From positions 17,521-81,520 of the forward strand of contig MKUZ01000030.1 of assembly GCA_001899065.1 (NCBI GenBank): a stretch of DNA of 64,000 bases, written 5' to 3'. Shown piece after piece: positions 40,813 through 50,442 of this stretch; the stretch's first letter is position 1; each line of letters opens with the position of its first letter. The translations under genes were made by a program, and so were the position numbers. The notes under the pieces were generated by a model. That model was not told the origin of the DNA and ran no database searches. It worked only from the letters and a program-made list of their open reading frames with translations. This stretch comes from Devosia sp. 66-22 (GTDB lineage Bacteria > Pseudomonadota > Alphaproteobacteria > Rhizobiales > Devosiaceae).

Positions 40813-41681
40813 ATGACGATCGCGCCGCGGCGTCGGCCTACCTTGCGCCCGCCTTCGCGCTTGTCGCCATCTTCATCTGCCTGCCCATCGCGCTCACGCT
40901 GTGGATGTCGCTCAACGAGGTCGACCAGTTCGGCCGCTTCGGCGGCTTCGTCGGTCTTGGGCACTACCTCGCGCTGTTCTCCGATCCGCAGTTCATCGCC
41001 GCCGCGTGGCGCACCGTGATCTGGACCGTCAGCATCGTCGCCGCCACCACCGTGATCGCCCTGTTCCTCGCCGTCGTGCTGCAGCAGAAGTTCCGCGGCC
41101 GGGCGCTGGTGCGGGGCCTCCTGCTCCTGCCCTGGGCCACCGGTCTCGTCATCGTCAGCCTGCTCTGGCGCTGGATGGCGCATCCCGATTTCGGCGCCAT
41201 CGGCCGTGTGGTGAACGCCATCGGGTTCCCGGCGCTGCGCGTCGAGTGGCTGGGCAATCCCGCGCTCGCCTTCCCGCTGATGATCTGGGTGGGCATCTGG
41301 GCGTCGATCCCGTTCACCACGCTGGTGCTCGCCGCCGGCATCCAGTCGATCGACACCGATCTCTACGAAGCCGCGACGCTCGACGGCGCGAGCCAGTGGC
41401 GGCTGTTCCGCGACATCACGCTGCCGCAGCTTCGTCCGGTGCTCGCCGTGTCGATCCTGCTCAACGTGATCTTCGTGTTCAATTCCTTCCCCATCATCTG
41501 GGTGATGACGGAGGGCGGCCCGGCGGGCGCCACCGACACGCTGATCACCTTCCTCTATCGCAAGGGCTTCCGCTTCTACGATATGGGCGCCGCCTCGGCG
41601 ACCTCGGTGGTGGTCTTCGCGATCCTCCTCGGCTTTGCCATCCTTCACACGCGCATCATGTGGCGGAACGTGCTCCGATGA
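40813..41681 (+). CDS. Carbohydrate ABC transporter permease, MalF type, probable frame break near its start
   Basis: CUT1 permease of about 290 residues. The body is intact: YLAPAFALVAIFICLPIALTLW begins the first membrane segment (split here as YLAPAFALVAIF and ICLPIALTLW), and the EAA motif is YEAATLDGASQWRLFRDITLP. No usable start exists in this frame before the first membrane segment except GTG 40698 inside a hairpin. ATG 40813 (MTIAPR) in the neighbouring frame gives a natural N-terminus if one base is missing near 40820-40832. I therefore place the start there and suspect a frameshift or sequence error. It ends four bases into the next gene. Confidence 0.75.
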
Positions 41682-42523
41682 TCGATGTCACCTATCTGCG
41701 CGAAGGGCTGCCCACCCGGCTCATGCGCTTCGGCCTCCTCGCCCTCATCCTGGTGCTGCTGCTGTTCCCCTTCATCGAGATGCTGTCGACGGCGCTGAAG
41801 CCACGCAGCACGCTCTATGCCTGGCCGCCGGCCTGGTTTCCCGCCGTGCCGGCATGGGGCAATTTCCTTGCGATCTGGAGCGACGTGCCGCTGGCGCTCT
41901 ACTTCTGGAACTCGTTCGTCATCGCCGGCGGCGCCACCGCGCTCGCTACCCTTGTCGGCCTGCCGGCGGGCTATGCGTTGGCGCGCTTCCGCTTTCCCGG
42001 CCGGCAATTGTTCCTCTACTTCATCATCGGCACGCAGATGTTCTCGCCCGTCGTCCTGCTGCTCGCTTTGTTCCTGATGCTCAACGCCATGGCGCTGCTC
42101 AACACCCATGTCGCGCTGATCGTGGTGAACGCCGCCGTCGCCTTGCCCTTCACCATCTGGATGATGACGGCCTATTTCTCCTCCGTACCCGCCGAGATCG
42201 AGGAAGCCGCCATCCTCGACGGGGCGGGGCGGTTCCGCATCCTTGTCGACCACTTCCTGCCCATTGCCGCGCCAGGCATCGCCACGGCGATGACCTTCTC
42301 GTTCGTCAACGCATGGAACGAGTTCCTGCTGGCGCTGACCTTCCTCAGCGACGCGAAGCTGCGGCCGTTGACCACGGGCATCTACAGCTTCGTCGGTCGC
42401 TACGAGATTCAGTGGCACCTGCTGCTCGCGGCATCGCTGGTCGCGATCGTGCCCGTTTTCCTCGGCTTCCTGCTGATGCAGCGCCAGCTCGTGGCCGGTC
42501 TTGCGGCGGGCGGCGTGAAGTAG
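41678..42523 (+). CDS. Carbohydrate ABC transporter permease, MalG type
   Basis: 281-residue CUT1 permease with about six membrane segments; EAA motif EEAAILDGAGRFRILVDHFLP near residue 190 and NAWNEFLLALTFL typical of MalG-like proteins. ATGA overlap with the preceding permease. It ends directly against the stop of the GntR-family gene on the other strand, with no spacing. Confidence 0.9.
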   Translation: MIDVTYLREGLPTRLMRFGLLALILVLLLFPFIEMLSTALKPRSTLYAWPPAWFPAVPAWGNFLAIWSDVPLALYFWNSFVIAGGATALATLVGLPAGYALARFRFPGRQLFLYFIIGTQMFSPVVLLLALFLMLNAMALLNTHVALIVVNAAVALPFTIWMMTAYFSSVPAEIEEAAILDGAGRFRILVDHFLPIAAPGIATAMTFSFVNAWNEFLLALTFLSDAKLRPLTTGIYSFVGRYEIQWHLLLAASLVAIVPVFLGFLLMQRQLVAGLAAGGVK

Positions 42524-43276
42524 CTAGGCGGTTTCCCGCGAACTGCGCTTGGTTCGCGGCCGCGTCTCGTGCTCGAGGAAATCGCGCGTGCCGGTCAGCA
42601 ACTGGTCCATGGCCTTGCGTGCTGCCTCGGGCTTCCGCTTCTTGATCGCGATCAGCACGTCCTTGTGCTTGGAGAGGAACACGGTGAACGGATCGCGGGA
42701 GATCCGGTAGGCGACCAGCAGGCCGACGCCGATCAGGCTCGCCATCTGGTGCAGCAGCGGATTGTGCGCCGCCGCGAGGATCTCGCGATGGAAAGCGAGG
42801 TCCGCCTCGATCGCTTCGTCCGACCCGTTCTTGGCCGTCTCCATCAGCTCGTAGGCCGTCTCCATCGCCGCGATCTCGGCTTCGCTGCCGCGCTGCGCCG
42901 CGAGCGAGGCTGCCTCGGGCTCGATCATGCGGCGGATCTCGAACAGCTCGCGGAAGAAGGCCTCGGGCGGCATCGCGGTGTAGCGCCATTCGAGCACATC
43001 GGTGTCGAACAGGTTCCAGCGCGATTCCGGCAGCACGCGGATACCGGTACGGGTGCGCGATTCGAGCAGCCCCTTGGCCGCCAGCGACTTCACCACCTCG
43101 CGGATCACCGACCGGCTGGCGCCGAATTCCTGGCCGAGTTCGGCCTCGATCGGGAAGGGATCTCCGGGCTTGATGTCGCCCCGCACGATGCGGGTTCCCA
43201 GTTCATCCGCCACATGGGCGAACAGATTACGTTTTTGGCTACCGCCGAGAAGCTTACGAGGCTGCATAGTTGTCAT
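42524..43276 (-). CDS. GntR/FadR family regulator (FCD), DgoR-like
   Basis: 250-residue regulator. Winged helix at roughly residues 17-85 (LFAHVADELGTRIVRGDIKPG ... GASRSVIREVVKSLAAKGLL, split for length) followed by a linker with WNLFDTDVLEWR, a stretch common in sugar-acid regulators such as DgoR. The FCD effector domain follows (about 100-235) with FFRELFEIRRMIEPEAASLA. Such proteins repress sugar-acid catabolic genes. It is divergent from the importer at 43370 and only 49 bp from a TTATCATATAA site, so it is the best candidate for the protein that binds this motif throughout 22-54.6 kb, including its own promoter region. Confidence 0.9.
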   Translation of the reverse strand: MTTMQPRKLLGGSQKRNLFAHVADELGTRIVRGDIKPGDPFPIEAELGQEFGASRSVIREVVKSLAAKGLLESRTRTGIRVLPESRWNLFDTDVLEWRYTAMPPEAFFRELFEIRRMIEPEAASLAAQRGSEAEIAAMETAYELMETAKNGSDEAIEADLAFHREILAAAHNPLLHQMASLIGVGLLVAYRISRDPFTVFLSKHKDVLIAIKKRKPEAARKAMDQLLTGTRDFLEHETRPRTKRSSRETA

Positions 43277-43304
43277 GGCGATAGCAATATCGGGGCTTTT
43301 TGGA

Positions 43305-43335
43305 TTGACAAGCTGCGATCTTATTTATCATATAA
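43305..43335 (+). promoter_or_regulatory. Promoter and AT-rich operator upstream of sugar importer
   Basis: TTGACA (43305-43310) is followed after 17-18 bp by a TCATAT/CATATA stretch. TTATCATATAA lies at 43325-43335 within a longer imperfect palindrome (TTATTTATCATATAATAAG). Located in the 93-bp region between the GntR gene and the ATPase gene, so it may serve both. Confidence 0.65.
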
Positions 43336-43369
43336 TAAGAAAATCACAACTGAGCATGAGGAACGGGCG

Positions 43370-44932
43370 GTGGAAAGCGGCAGGCAGGCGGTGCAGGAGG
43401 GGGCGGATACAGTCGTGCTGTCGATGGGCGGCATCTCCAAGCGCTACCCCGGCGTCGTCGCGCTCGACGACGTCGCGCTCACGCTCCGGCGTGGTGAGGT
43501 CCATGGCCTGGTGAGCGAAAACGGCGCCGGAAAATCGACGCTCATCAAGATTCTGGCCGGCGCGATCCACGCCGATAGCGGCGAGATCGTCATCGCCGGC
43601 CGCGCCGTCGATCACCCCACCCCGGCCGAGATGCACGACTACGGCATCGCCGTCATCTACCAGGAGCTGATGCTGGCGCCGCATCTCACGGTGGCCGAGA
43701 ATCTGTTCCTTGGACGGCTCCCCCGCGGACCGCTTGGCATCATCGACTGGCGCGCGGCACACCGGCAGGCCGGCGAGCTCATGGACCGGCTCGGTTTCCG
43801 TGTCGATCCTGCCGCCCGTCTCGACCAGCTCAGCGTGGCACAGCGGCAGATGGTCGAGATCGCGTCGGCCCTCTCGCGCAATGCCCGCATCGTCGTGCTC
43901 GATGAGCCCTCCGCGGTGCTCGGCGGGTCCGAGCTCGAGCGGCTGTTCGAGATTATCCGCCGCCTCTCGGCGCAGGGCGTGAGCTTCATCTACATCTCGC
44001 ACCGGCTGAGCGAGGTCTTCGCCATCTGCGACAATGTCACGGTGCTGCGCGACGGCCGTCGGGTCGGCAGCCGTCCCATCGGCGAGGTCGATCCGGAGAG
44101 CCTGATCTCCATGATGGTGGGGCGCACCCTGGCCGACATCTATCCGGCGCGTCGCCGCGGCATCGGTGCTCCGGTCCTGTCCGTGCGCGGCCTCAATCGC
44201 CCGCGTGTTCTGCACGGCATCGACCTCGATGTGCGGGCCGGGGAGATTCTGGGCATTTGTGGCCTCGCCGGTTCGGGGCGCACCGAGCTGCTGCGCGCCC
44301 TGATGGGCGCCGACCGCGCCGCCGCGAGCACCTACACGCTGCGCGGCCGCGAGCGCCGCATCGCAACGCCCGCCGCGGCCATCCGCGAGCGCATGTGCCT
44401 GTTGCCGGAGGACCGCAAGACCCAGGGCTGCTTCCTGCCGCAGAGCGTCGCCTTCAACATGACGATCGCGCGCCTCGGCAAGATCAGCCGCGGGGGAATG
44501 CTGAGCCACGCCACCGAGCGACGGATCGCGACCCGCCTCGTACAGCGGCTCAAGGTCCGCACCCCGGGCCCCGATGCGCTCGTGCACCAGCTTTCGGGCG
44601 GCAACCAGCAGAAATGTCTCATCGCCCGCAGCCTCAATGCCGAATGCGATATCCTGCTGATCGACGAGCCCACACGCGGCGTCGATGTCGGCGCCAAGCG
44701 CGAGATCTACGAACTGCTCGCGCAGCTCGCCGACGAGGAGCACGCCGCCATCGTCATGGTCTCGTCCGAGCTGCCCGAAATCCTCGGCCTCTCCGATCGC
44801 ATCCTGGTGATGCGCGACGGCCGCATCGCCGGCCGTTTCGAGCGCGACGAGGCCACCGAGGAAAAGCTCATGGCGGCGGCTATCGGCGCTGGCCGTCCGG
44901 CGCGGGAGGAGGCTGTCCATGCGGCGCTATGA
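43370..44932 (+). CDS. Sugar ABC transporter ATPase, two domains (RbsA/MglA type)
   Basis: 520-residue ATPase with two nucleotide-binding domains. Domain 1 has an altered Walker A, SENGAGKS (from residue 49), where the usual first Gly is Ser; VVLDEPSAVLGG replaces the common DEPTAAL form. Domain 2 has the degenerate CGLAGSGRTE P-loop normal for this family, LSGGNQQK and LLIDEPTRGVDVG. Start is GTG at 43370, eight bases after GAGG; an ATG at 43421 or nearby would cut family sequence. It overlaps the aldehyde dehydrogenase gene by 14 bases. Part of an importer with the genes at 46397 and 47449. Confidence 0.88.
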   Translation: MESGRQAVQEGADTVVLSMGGISKRYPGVVALDDVALTLRRGEVHGLVSENGAGKSTLIKILAGAIHADSGEIVIAGRAVDHPTPAEMHDYGIAVIYQELMLAPHLTVAENLFLGRLPRGPLGIIDWRAAHRQAGELMDRLGFRVDPAARLDQLSVAQRQMVEIASALSRNARIVVLDEPSAVLGGSELERLFEIIRRLSAQGVSFIYISHRLSEVFAICDNVTVLRDGRRVGSRPIGEVDPESLISMMVGRTLADIYPARRRGIGAPVLSVRGLNRPRVLHGIDLDVRAGEILGICGLAGSGRTELLRALMGADRAAASTYTLRGRERRIATPAAAIRERMCLLPEDRKTQGCFLPQSVAFNMTIARLGKISRGGMLSHATERRIATRLVQRLKVRTPGPDALVHQLSGGNQQKCLIARSLNAECDILLIDEPTRGVDVGAKREIYELLAQLADEEHAAIVMVSSELPEILGLSDRILVMRDGRIAGRFERDEATEEKLMAAAIGAGRPAREEAVHAAL

Positions 44933-46400
44933 TCACTTCATCGGCGGCGCGTCCTGCGTCCCCTCGAGCGGCAAGCTGATCGACCGCTTCTCGCCCGCCA
45001 CGGGCGCCCTTGTCGCGGTCTTCGCCGCGGGGAACGCCCGCGACGTCGATACCGCCGTGCTCGCGGCGCGCACCGCCTTCGACGAGGGCCCGTGGTCGCG
45101 GCTGAGCGGCATCGACCGCTCGCGCCTGCTGCGCGCCTTTGCCGAGCTGATGCTCGCCAATCTTGGGCGGCTCGCCCAGATCGAATCCGACGAGGTCGGC
45201 AAGCCCATTCGCTATGCCCGCAAGGATATCGAGGGCGGTGCCAAGGTCGTCCACTACGCCGCGGGCCTTGCCGCCGATCTCCACGGCATTGCCTATCCGT
45301 CCCTGAGGCCGGGACAGACCGGTCTCGTCATGCGTGAGCCGGCCGGCGTGGTGGGCGCCATCATCCCGTGGAACTTCCCGGCCTTCGTGTTCTGCCACAA
45401 GGTGCCGTTCGCGCTCGCCGCGGGCTGTACCGTGGTGGTCAAGCCCTCCGAGTTCACTTCGGGTACCGCGCTCGAGTTGGCGCGGCTCGCTCTTGAGGCC
45501 GGCATCCCGCCCGGCGTCGTCAACGTCGTCACCGGCTACGGCGCCGAGGCAGGCGACGCCCTCGTCAGTCATCCCGGCGTCGACATGGTGAGCTTCACCG
45601 GCTCCACCGCTACCGGCCGCAAGGTGATGCAGGCGGCTATCGCCACCACCAAGCGCGTGTCGCTCGAACTGGGCGGCAAAGGCGCCAATATCGTCTTCGC
45701 CGACGCCGATATCGACGATGCGCTCGACGGCACGCTCTTCGGGGTCTTCCACAATTCCGGCCAGGTCTGCAGCGCCGGCACGCGCCTCATCATCGACGAG
45801 GCGATCGCCGACGGCTTCCTCGCGCGGCTGAAGCAGGCAATCGGCGGCATCCGCATCGGCGATCCGGCCGATGAAGCAACCGACATGGGCTCGCTCATTC
45901 ATGCTCCGGCGCTCGATCGGGTCCGTGCCTATGTCGACGGCAGCGCGGCCGAGGGCGTCGTCACCTATGCCGGCGGTCATCGCTTGAGCGGCGGGCTCTA
46001 CGACAAGGGCAGCTTCTTCGCACCCACCATACTCGACCGCGTCACCCCCTTCGTGCGCGCGCACCGCGAGGAAATCTTCGGGCCCGTGCTGACGGTCACC
46101 CGCTTCCGCTCCACCGAGGAAGCCGTCGCGCTCGCCAACGACACCAGCTACGGCCTCGCCAATGCGCTGTGGAGCCGCGACCTCGACAAGGTGATGGGCG
46201 TTTCTGCGGCCCTGCGCAGCGGCGTCGTGTGGGTCAACACCACGCTCGACGGCTCGCCGCAGATGCCCTTCGGCGGCCGCCAGCAATCTGGCTTCGGCCG
46301 CGAGTTCGGCCGCGCCGGGCTCGAAGAATTCACCGAGATCAAATCGATCTTCCTCTCCACCGGCCGTCGCGCGCCGGAATTCTATGGACGCACGCCATGA
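44919..46400 (+). CDS. Aldehyde dehydrogenase family protein
   Basis: 493-residue NAD(P)+-dependent aldehyde dehydrogenase. Conserved residues are Asn152 (PWNFP), Glu250 in LELGGKG and the nucleophile Cys284 in GQVCSAG. Cytoplasmic. It lies between the ATPase and permease genes, overlapping both by 4-14 bases, so its substrate very likely derives from the imported compound. Substrate class (semialdehyde, betaine-type or sugar-derived aldehyde) cannot be fixed. A second aldehyde dehydrogenase lies at 57745. Confidence 0.92.
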   Translation: MRRYDHFIGGASCVPSSGKLIDRFSPATGALVAVFAAGNARDVDTAVLAARTAFDEGPWSRLSGIDRSRLLRAFAELMLANLGRLAQIESDEVGKPIRYARKDIEGGAKVVHYAAGLAADLHGIAYPSLRPGQTGLVMREPAGVVGAIIPWNFPAFVFCHKVPFALAAGCTVVVKPSEFTSGTALELARLALEAGIPPGVVNVVTGYGAEAGDALVSHPGVDMVSFTGSTATGRKVMQAAIATTKRVSLELGGKGANIVFADADIDDALDGTLFGVFHNSGQVCSAGTRLIIDEAIADGFLARLKQAIGGIRIGDPADEATDMGSLIHAPALDRVRAYVDGSAAEGVVTYAGGHRLSGGLYDKGSFFAPTILDRVTPFVRAHREEIFGPVLTVTRFRSTEEAVALANDTSYGLANALWSRDLDKVMGVSAALRSGVVWVNTTLDGSPQMPFGGRQQSGFGREFGRAGLEEFTEIKSIFLSTGRRAPEFYGRTP

Positions 46401-47401
46401 CCGACCATGCCGCCCGCTCGGCCTCGCCGCCGGCACCGACCCTGCTGTCCCGCCTCAGGCGTCTGGGCGCGCTCCGCGCCTCCGGCCTCATCTGGGTGCT
46501 GCTGCTCATGATCATCGTCGCGGTGATCTACAAGCCCACCTTCATCAATCCGTCCAACCTCGTCAGCGTCGCCCGGCAAACCGCTCTCTTCGGCATCGTC
46601 GCCATCGGCATGACGATGGTGATCCTCACCGCCGGCATCGATCTGAGCGTCGGCTCGATCGTCGCGGTGGCCGGCGTTGTCTGCGCCACCATGCTCGATG
46701 CGGGCATGCCGATCTGGTCGGTGGTCATCGTCGGCCTGCTGATCGGCGCGACGCTGGGGGCCATCAACGGCATCGTCATCGTCATCGGCCGCGTGCCGCC
46801 CTTCATCATGACGCTGGGCATGATGGTCATCGGCCGCGGCCTCGCCATGACAATATCGGGCGGCCACCCCGTGCACTTCCGCGAAGCGGCGGAGTCGTTC
46901 GCCTGGCTGGGGCAGGGCTTCCTGCTCGGCCTGCCGGTGCCGGTGTGGGTGTTCCTGCTCGTCGCCGCCAGCGCCTTCTTCGTGCTGCGCTACACGCCCT
47001 TCGGCCGCAACATCTATGCGGTGGGGTCCAATCCGGAAGCCGCGCGGCTCTCGGGTATCAATGTCGGCGCCACCATCTTCGGCGTCTATCTGATCTCGGG
47101 CTTTCTCGCCGGCCTCACCGCCCTCGTGATGATCTCGCGCCTCACCGTCGGCGAGCCGGTGCTCGCCACCGGCCTCGAGCTCGAGGCCATCGCCATGACG
47201 GTCATCGGCGGCACCTCGCTGTTCGGCGGCGAGGGCGGCGTGATCGGCACGATCCTGGGCGCCGCCATCGTCACCGTGCTCGCCAACATGCTCAACCTGT
47301 TCGGCGTCTCGCCCTTCACCCAGCAGATCGTCAAAGGCTTCATCATCGTCGCCGCGGTGCTCTTCGAGACCTACCGGCGCAACCGCAATTCCGCGAAGTA
47401 G
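46397..47401 (+). CDS. Ribose-type ABC transporter permease
   Basis: 334-residue RbsC-family permease, about eight to ten membrane segments. Typical stretches are NLVSVARQTALFGIVAIGMT, LTAGIDLSVGSIVAVAG, PPFIMTLGMMVIGRGLA, YTPFGRNIYAVGSNPEAARLSGI (split for length) and GGTSLFGGEGG. ATGA overlap with the aldehyde dehydrogenase gene. Part of the importer of 43370-48396. Confidence 0.92.
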   Translation: MTDHAARSASPPAPTLLSRLRRLGALRASGLIWVLLLMIIVAVIYKPTFINPSNLVSVARQTALFGIVAIGMTMVILTAGIDLSVGSIVAVAGVVCATMLDAGMPIWSVVIVGLLIGATLGAINGIVIVIGRVPPFIMTLGMMVIGRGLAMTISGGHPVHFREAAESFAWLGQGFLLGLPVPVWVFLLVAASAFFVLRYTPFGRNIYAVGSNPEAARLSGINVGATIFGVYLISGFLAGLTALVMISRLTVGEPVLATGLELEAIAMTVIGGTSLFGGEGGVIGTILGAAIVTVLANMLNLFGVSPFTQQIVKGFIIVAAVLFETYRRNRNSAK

Positions 47402-47448
47402 CGGAACGGACGGGACCGCAAAAACCCGTCACCATCAAGGAGGAACTA

Positions 47449-48396
47449 ATGAACACTCTAGGTAGAACCGTGCTGGTCCTGACGGCCGCGGCCCTGCTCG
47501 CGGGTACCGCATCCGTCCCCACCATCGCGCAGGACAAGGTCAAGATCGGCTTCTCGCAGGGCACCATGGAAAGCTCGTGGCGCGTCAACATGGTCGAGCG
47601 CAACAAGAAGTGGTTCGACGAGAACATCGCCGACAAGGCCGAGCTGACAATCACCAATGCCGAGAACAATGCGAGCAAGCAGGTGACCGATGTCGAGGGC
47701 CTGCTCGCCTCGGGCATCGAGATCCTCGTGATCTCGCCCGTCACCGCCGATGCGCTCACCCCCGTGGTCAAGCAGGCCATGGATGCGGGCGTCAAGGTGC
47801 TCACCCTCGACCGCTCGGTCAATACGCCGGTGACCAGCCATATCGGCGCCGACAATATCCTCATCGGCAATACCGCCGGCAAGTTTGTGTGCGAGCTGCT
47901 GGGCGGCGAGGGGACCGTTGGCGAGATCCAGGGCGTCGCCGGCGCCTCGGCCACGGTGGACCGCCACGATGCCTTCAACGCCACCATCGCCAAGGAATGC
48001 CCCGGCGTGAAGGTGGTGGCCGACGGCATCGGCGACTATGTCCGCGAGCCGGCCATGCGCCTCACCGAAGACTGGATCCAGCGCTTCCCCGAAGGCGAGC
48101 TCGACGTGATCTACGCCCACAATGACGGCATGGCGCTCGGCGCCGTCGCCGCGCTCGAAGCCGCCGGCCGCCTCGACGACGTCAAGGTGGTGGGCATCGA
48201 TGGAGAGGAAGCCGCCTACCAGGCCATCAAGGATGGCAAGATGGCCGCGACCTTCACCTACCACTTCGTCGCGCCCGAAGGCATGATGTACGCCTGGGAC
48301 ATCGCGCAGGGGAAGACGCTCGACGCCAAGATCGTCCTGCCCACCGCACAGATCGACGCCACCAATGTCGATGAGTTCCTCGGGACCGGCTTCTAG
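47449..48396 (+). CDS. Ribose-type ABC substrate-binding protein
   Basis: 315-residue periplasmic binding protein (Peripla_BP_4). Signal peptide to about residue 28 (SVPTIAQDK). The body begins KIGFSQGTMESSWRVNMVE and includes LDRSVNTPVTSHIGADN and YAHNDGMALGAVAALEAAG, in the style of RbsB-like proteins. AAGGAGGAACTA precedes the ATG. Unusually the binding protein is last in the operon (ATPase, dehydrogenase, permease, binding protein). Confidence 0.92.
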   Translation: MNTLGRTVLVLTAAALLAGTASVPTIAQDKVKIGFSQGTMESSWRVNMVERNKKWFDENIADKAELTITNAENNASKQVTDVEGLLASGIEILVISPVTADALTPVVKQAMDAGVKVLTLDRSVNTPVTSHIGADNILIGNTAGKFVCELLGGEGTVGEIQGVAGASATVDRHDAFNATIAKECPGVKVVADGIGDYVREPAMRLTEDWIQRFPEGELDVIYAHNDGMALGAVAALEAAGRLDDVKVVGIDGEEAAYQAIKDGKMAATFTYHFVAPEGMMYAWDIAQGKTLDAKIVLPTAQIDATNVDEFLGTGF

Positions 48397-48435
48397 GTCA
48401 TCCCGCAGTTTGCCCGTCCCCCCGGTCGGGCGGAA

Positions 48436-48497
48436 CGGACGCAAAGCCCGAAATCGAAGGTTCCCTGTTCTCCCCTTCCACTCGGGTTTTGCGTCCG
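48436..48497. repeat. Long-loop inverted repeat after the importer operon
   Basis: CGGACGCAAAGCCCGA (48436-48451) and TCGGGTTTTGCGTCCG (48482-48497) pair over 16 bp with one G-T wobble and a 30-nt loop. It lies between the binding-protein stop and the next operator, and could be a terminator for the importer operon or a regulatory structure. Confidence 0.6.
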
Positions 48498-48502
48498 ACT
48501 AA

Positions 48503-48514
48503 TAATCATATTAA
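48503..48514. promoter_or_regulatory. Operator-like AT-rich motif TAATCATATTAA
   Basis: Variant of TTATCATATAA, followed by AACGATAATACG, in the short gap before the D-threonine-aldolase-like gene at 48543. AT-rich island in otherwise GC-rich DNA. Confidence 0.5.
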
Positions 48515-48542
48515 ACGATAATACGAATCACCGGAGTAGCCC

Positions 48543-49601
48543 ATGCGTGTCGAAGACCTCGATACCCCGTCCGTCGTCATCCATCTGGACCGGCTCGAGG
48601 CCAACATCGCACGCGTCCAGTCCATGGTCGATGCGCGCGGCATCGCCAACCGCCCGCACGTCAAGACCCACAAGATTCCTGCCGTCGGCCGGATGCAGAT
48701 CGAGGCCGGCGCCGTCGGGCTCACCTGCCAGAAGCTGGGCGAGGTCGAGGCCTTCGTCCGCGCCGGCGTCTGCGACGATATCCTGCTCAGCTTCAACATC
48801 GTGGGCGAGCGCAAGACCGACCGGCTGATGGAACTGTCTGCATCGCTGCGCCGGCTTGCCGTCGTCGCCGACAACGAGGAGGTGATCGACGGCCTCGACG
48901 CCGCGGGGCGCCGCCACGGCCGCGACATCCCGCTGCTCATCGAGTGCGACACCGGCTTCGGCCGCAACGGCGCCACCACGCCCGAGCGCGTCCTCGAGCT
49001 CGCCCGCCACGCCGCGCGCAAGCCGAACATCCGGCTCGACGGCATCATGACCTTCCCCAATCAGGCACCGGCCACCAACAGCTTCGTCGAGCGGTCGCTG
49101 CACCTGCTCGAGGCCGCCGGCCTGCCCATCGCCATCATCTCGGGCGGCGGCACGTCGGCGCTGCTCACCATGGCCGACTTCCCGCTCATGACCGAGCATC
49201 GCGCCGGCACCTATGTCTATAACGACGTGATGATGATGGCCGCGGGTTTTGCCAGCCTCGACCAGTGCGCCATGCATGTGCGCACCACAGTCGTCTCCAC
49301 CCCGACCGCTGATCGCGTCGTCGTCGACGCCGGCTCCAAGGTGCTCACCCATGAGCGCTATTACGTCGAGAATTTCGGTGCCGTCGTCGAATACCCCGAC
49401 GCCATCGTCGAGCGCCTCTCGGAGGAGCACGGCGTCCTCGACGTCTCGCGCTCGGCCCGCAAGCCGAAAGTCGGCGAAGTGCTGAGCATCATCCCCAATC
49501 ATTGCTGCGTCGTCTCCAATATGGTCGACGAGGTGTTCGGCGTTCGCGACGGCATCGTCGAAGTCGAATGGCCGGTCGCGGCGCGGGGTGCCACCAGATG
49601 A
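48543..49601 (+). CDS. D-threonine aldolase-like/alanine racemase-fold PLP enzyme
   Basis: 352-residue fold-type III PLP protein. Lys41 in HVKTHKIP is the expected Schiff-base residue and PNHCC (His320, Cys322) the metal-binding pair near the C-terminus. Relatives are D-threonine aldolase, D-3-hydroxyaspartate aldolase and D-serine dehydratase. CCGGAG lies upstream of the ATG. Second such gene in the window (other at 16301-17428), each beside a ribose-type importer. It is followed by an SDR with 10 bp between. Likely cleaves or dehydrates a beta-hydroxy-D-amino acid. Confidence 0.88.
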   Translation: MRVEDLDTPSVVIHLDRLEANIARVQSMVDARGIANRPHVKTHKIPAVGRMQIEAGAVGLTCQKLGEVEAFVRAGVCDDILLSFNIVGERKTDRLMELSASLRRLAVVADNEEVIDGLDAAGRRHGRDIPLLIECDTGFGRNGATTPERVLELARHAARKPNIRLDGIMTFPNQAPATNSFVERSLHLLEAAGLPIAIISGGGTSALLTMADFPLMTEHRAGTYVYNDVMMMAAGFASLDQCAMHVRTTVVSTPTADRVVVDAGSKVLTHERYYVENFGAVVEYPDAIVERLSEEHGVLDVSRSARKPKVGEVLSIIPNHCCVVSNMVDEVFGVRDGIVEVEWPVAARGATR

Positions 49602-49611
49602 GGACATGACA

Positions 49612-50385
49612 ATGAACGATCTTCCCAGCTTCGCTCTCGCGGGCAGGACCGCGCTCGTCACCGGTGCCGCGCGCGGCCTCGGCCGGGCCATCGCGCTGGC
49701 GCTTGCCAATGCCGGCGCCGATATCGCGCTCGGCCTGCGCGATCGGGCGAGCGCCGCCGATCTGGTCGCCGACATCGAAGCGATGGGTCGCCGTGCGTTC
49801 CCCCTGCAGATGGATGTGCGGAAGCTGCCCGAGGCCTACGCCGCGATCGATGCCGCCATCGGCGGACTCGGCGGCATCGACATCCTCGTCAACAATGTCG
49901 GCGGCGGCACCGAGGGGCCCATCGAGGACTTCACCGAGGCCGAGTTCGACGACACCATCACGCTCAACGTCAAGGCGAGCTTCTTCATTGCGCAGCGCGT
50001 CGCAAAGCACATGAGCGCCACCGGCAAAGGCGGCAGCATCGTCAATATGAGCTCGCAGGCCGGCTTCATCGCGCTCCCCAATGAGGCCATCTACTGCCTC
50101 TCCAAGGCGGCCGTCGCCCACATGACAAAATGCATGGCCGTCGAGTGGGGCAGGTACGGCATCACCGTCAACGCCGTCGCCCCCACCTTCATCGAGACCG
50201 ATGGCACCGCCGATGCGCTCGGCCGCCCCGGCTTCCGCGACGACGTCGTCGAGCGCATCGCCGCGCTGCACCGCGTCGGCCAGCCGCGCGAGGTCAGCGG
50301 CGCCGTCGCCTTCCTCGTGTCCCCCGCCGCGTCGCTGATCACCGGCCAGACCCTCATCATCGACGGCGGCTGGACCGCTCGCTGA
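49612..50385 (+). CDS. SDR family oxidoreductase
   Basis: 257-residue classical short-chain dehydrogenase. Cofactor motif [16 protein letters not shown] in place of NNAG, Ser in VNMSSQAG, active pair YCLSK, and C-terminal [12 protein letters not shown]. The ATG at 49612 is chosen because GAGG lies eight bases before it; the ATG at 49606 is too close to that site. Follows the PLP enzyme gene and likely acts on the same pathway. Confidence 0.9.
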   Translation: MNDLPSFALAGRTALVTGAARGLGRAIALALANAGADIALGLRDRASAADLVADIEAMGRRAFPLQMDVRKLPEAYAAIDAAIGGLGGIDILVNNVGGGTEGPIEDFTEAEFDDTITLNVKASFFIAQRVAKHMSATGKGGSIVNMSSQAGFIALPNEAIYCLSKAAVAHMTKCMAVEWGRYGITVNAVAPTFIETDGTADALGRPGFRDDVVERIAALHRVGQPREVSGAVAFLVSPAASLITGQTLIIDGGWTAR

Positions 50386-50407
50386 CGGTAACGCTCAATA
50401 AATCTGT

Positions 50408-50418
50408 TTATATGATAA
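50408..50418. promoter_or_regulatory. Operator-like AT-rich motif TTATATGATAA
   Basis: Exact reverse complement of TTATCATATAA, 25 bp upstream of the chemoreceptor start. The flanks extend the match (TTTATATGATAAAT). It includes a TATGAT -10-like hexamer at 50411-50416. Confidence 0.58.
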
Positions 50419-50442
50419 ATAAGGAGAACGACGGAGGCTGCG

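Noticed and set aside
48436-48497. Integration or attachment site at the long inverted repeat
   Set aside because: No integrase or second copy of the sequence was noticed; a terminator or regulatory structure is simpler.
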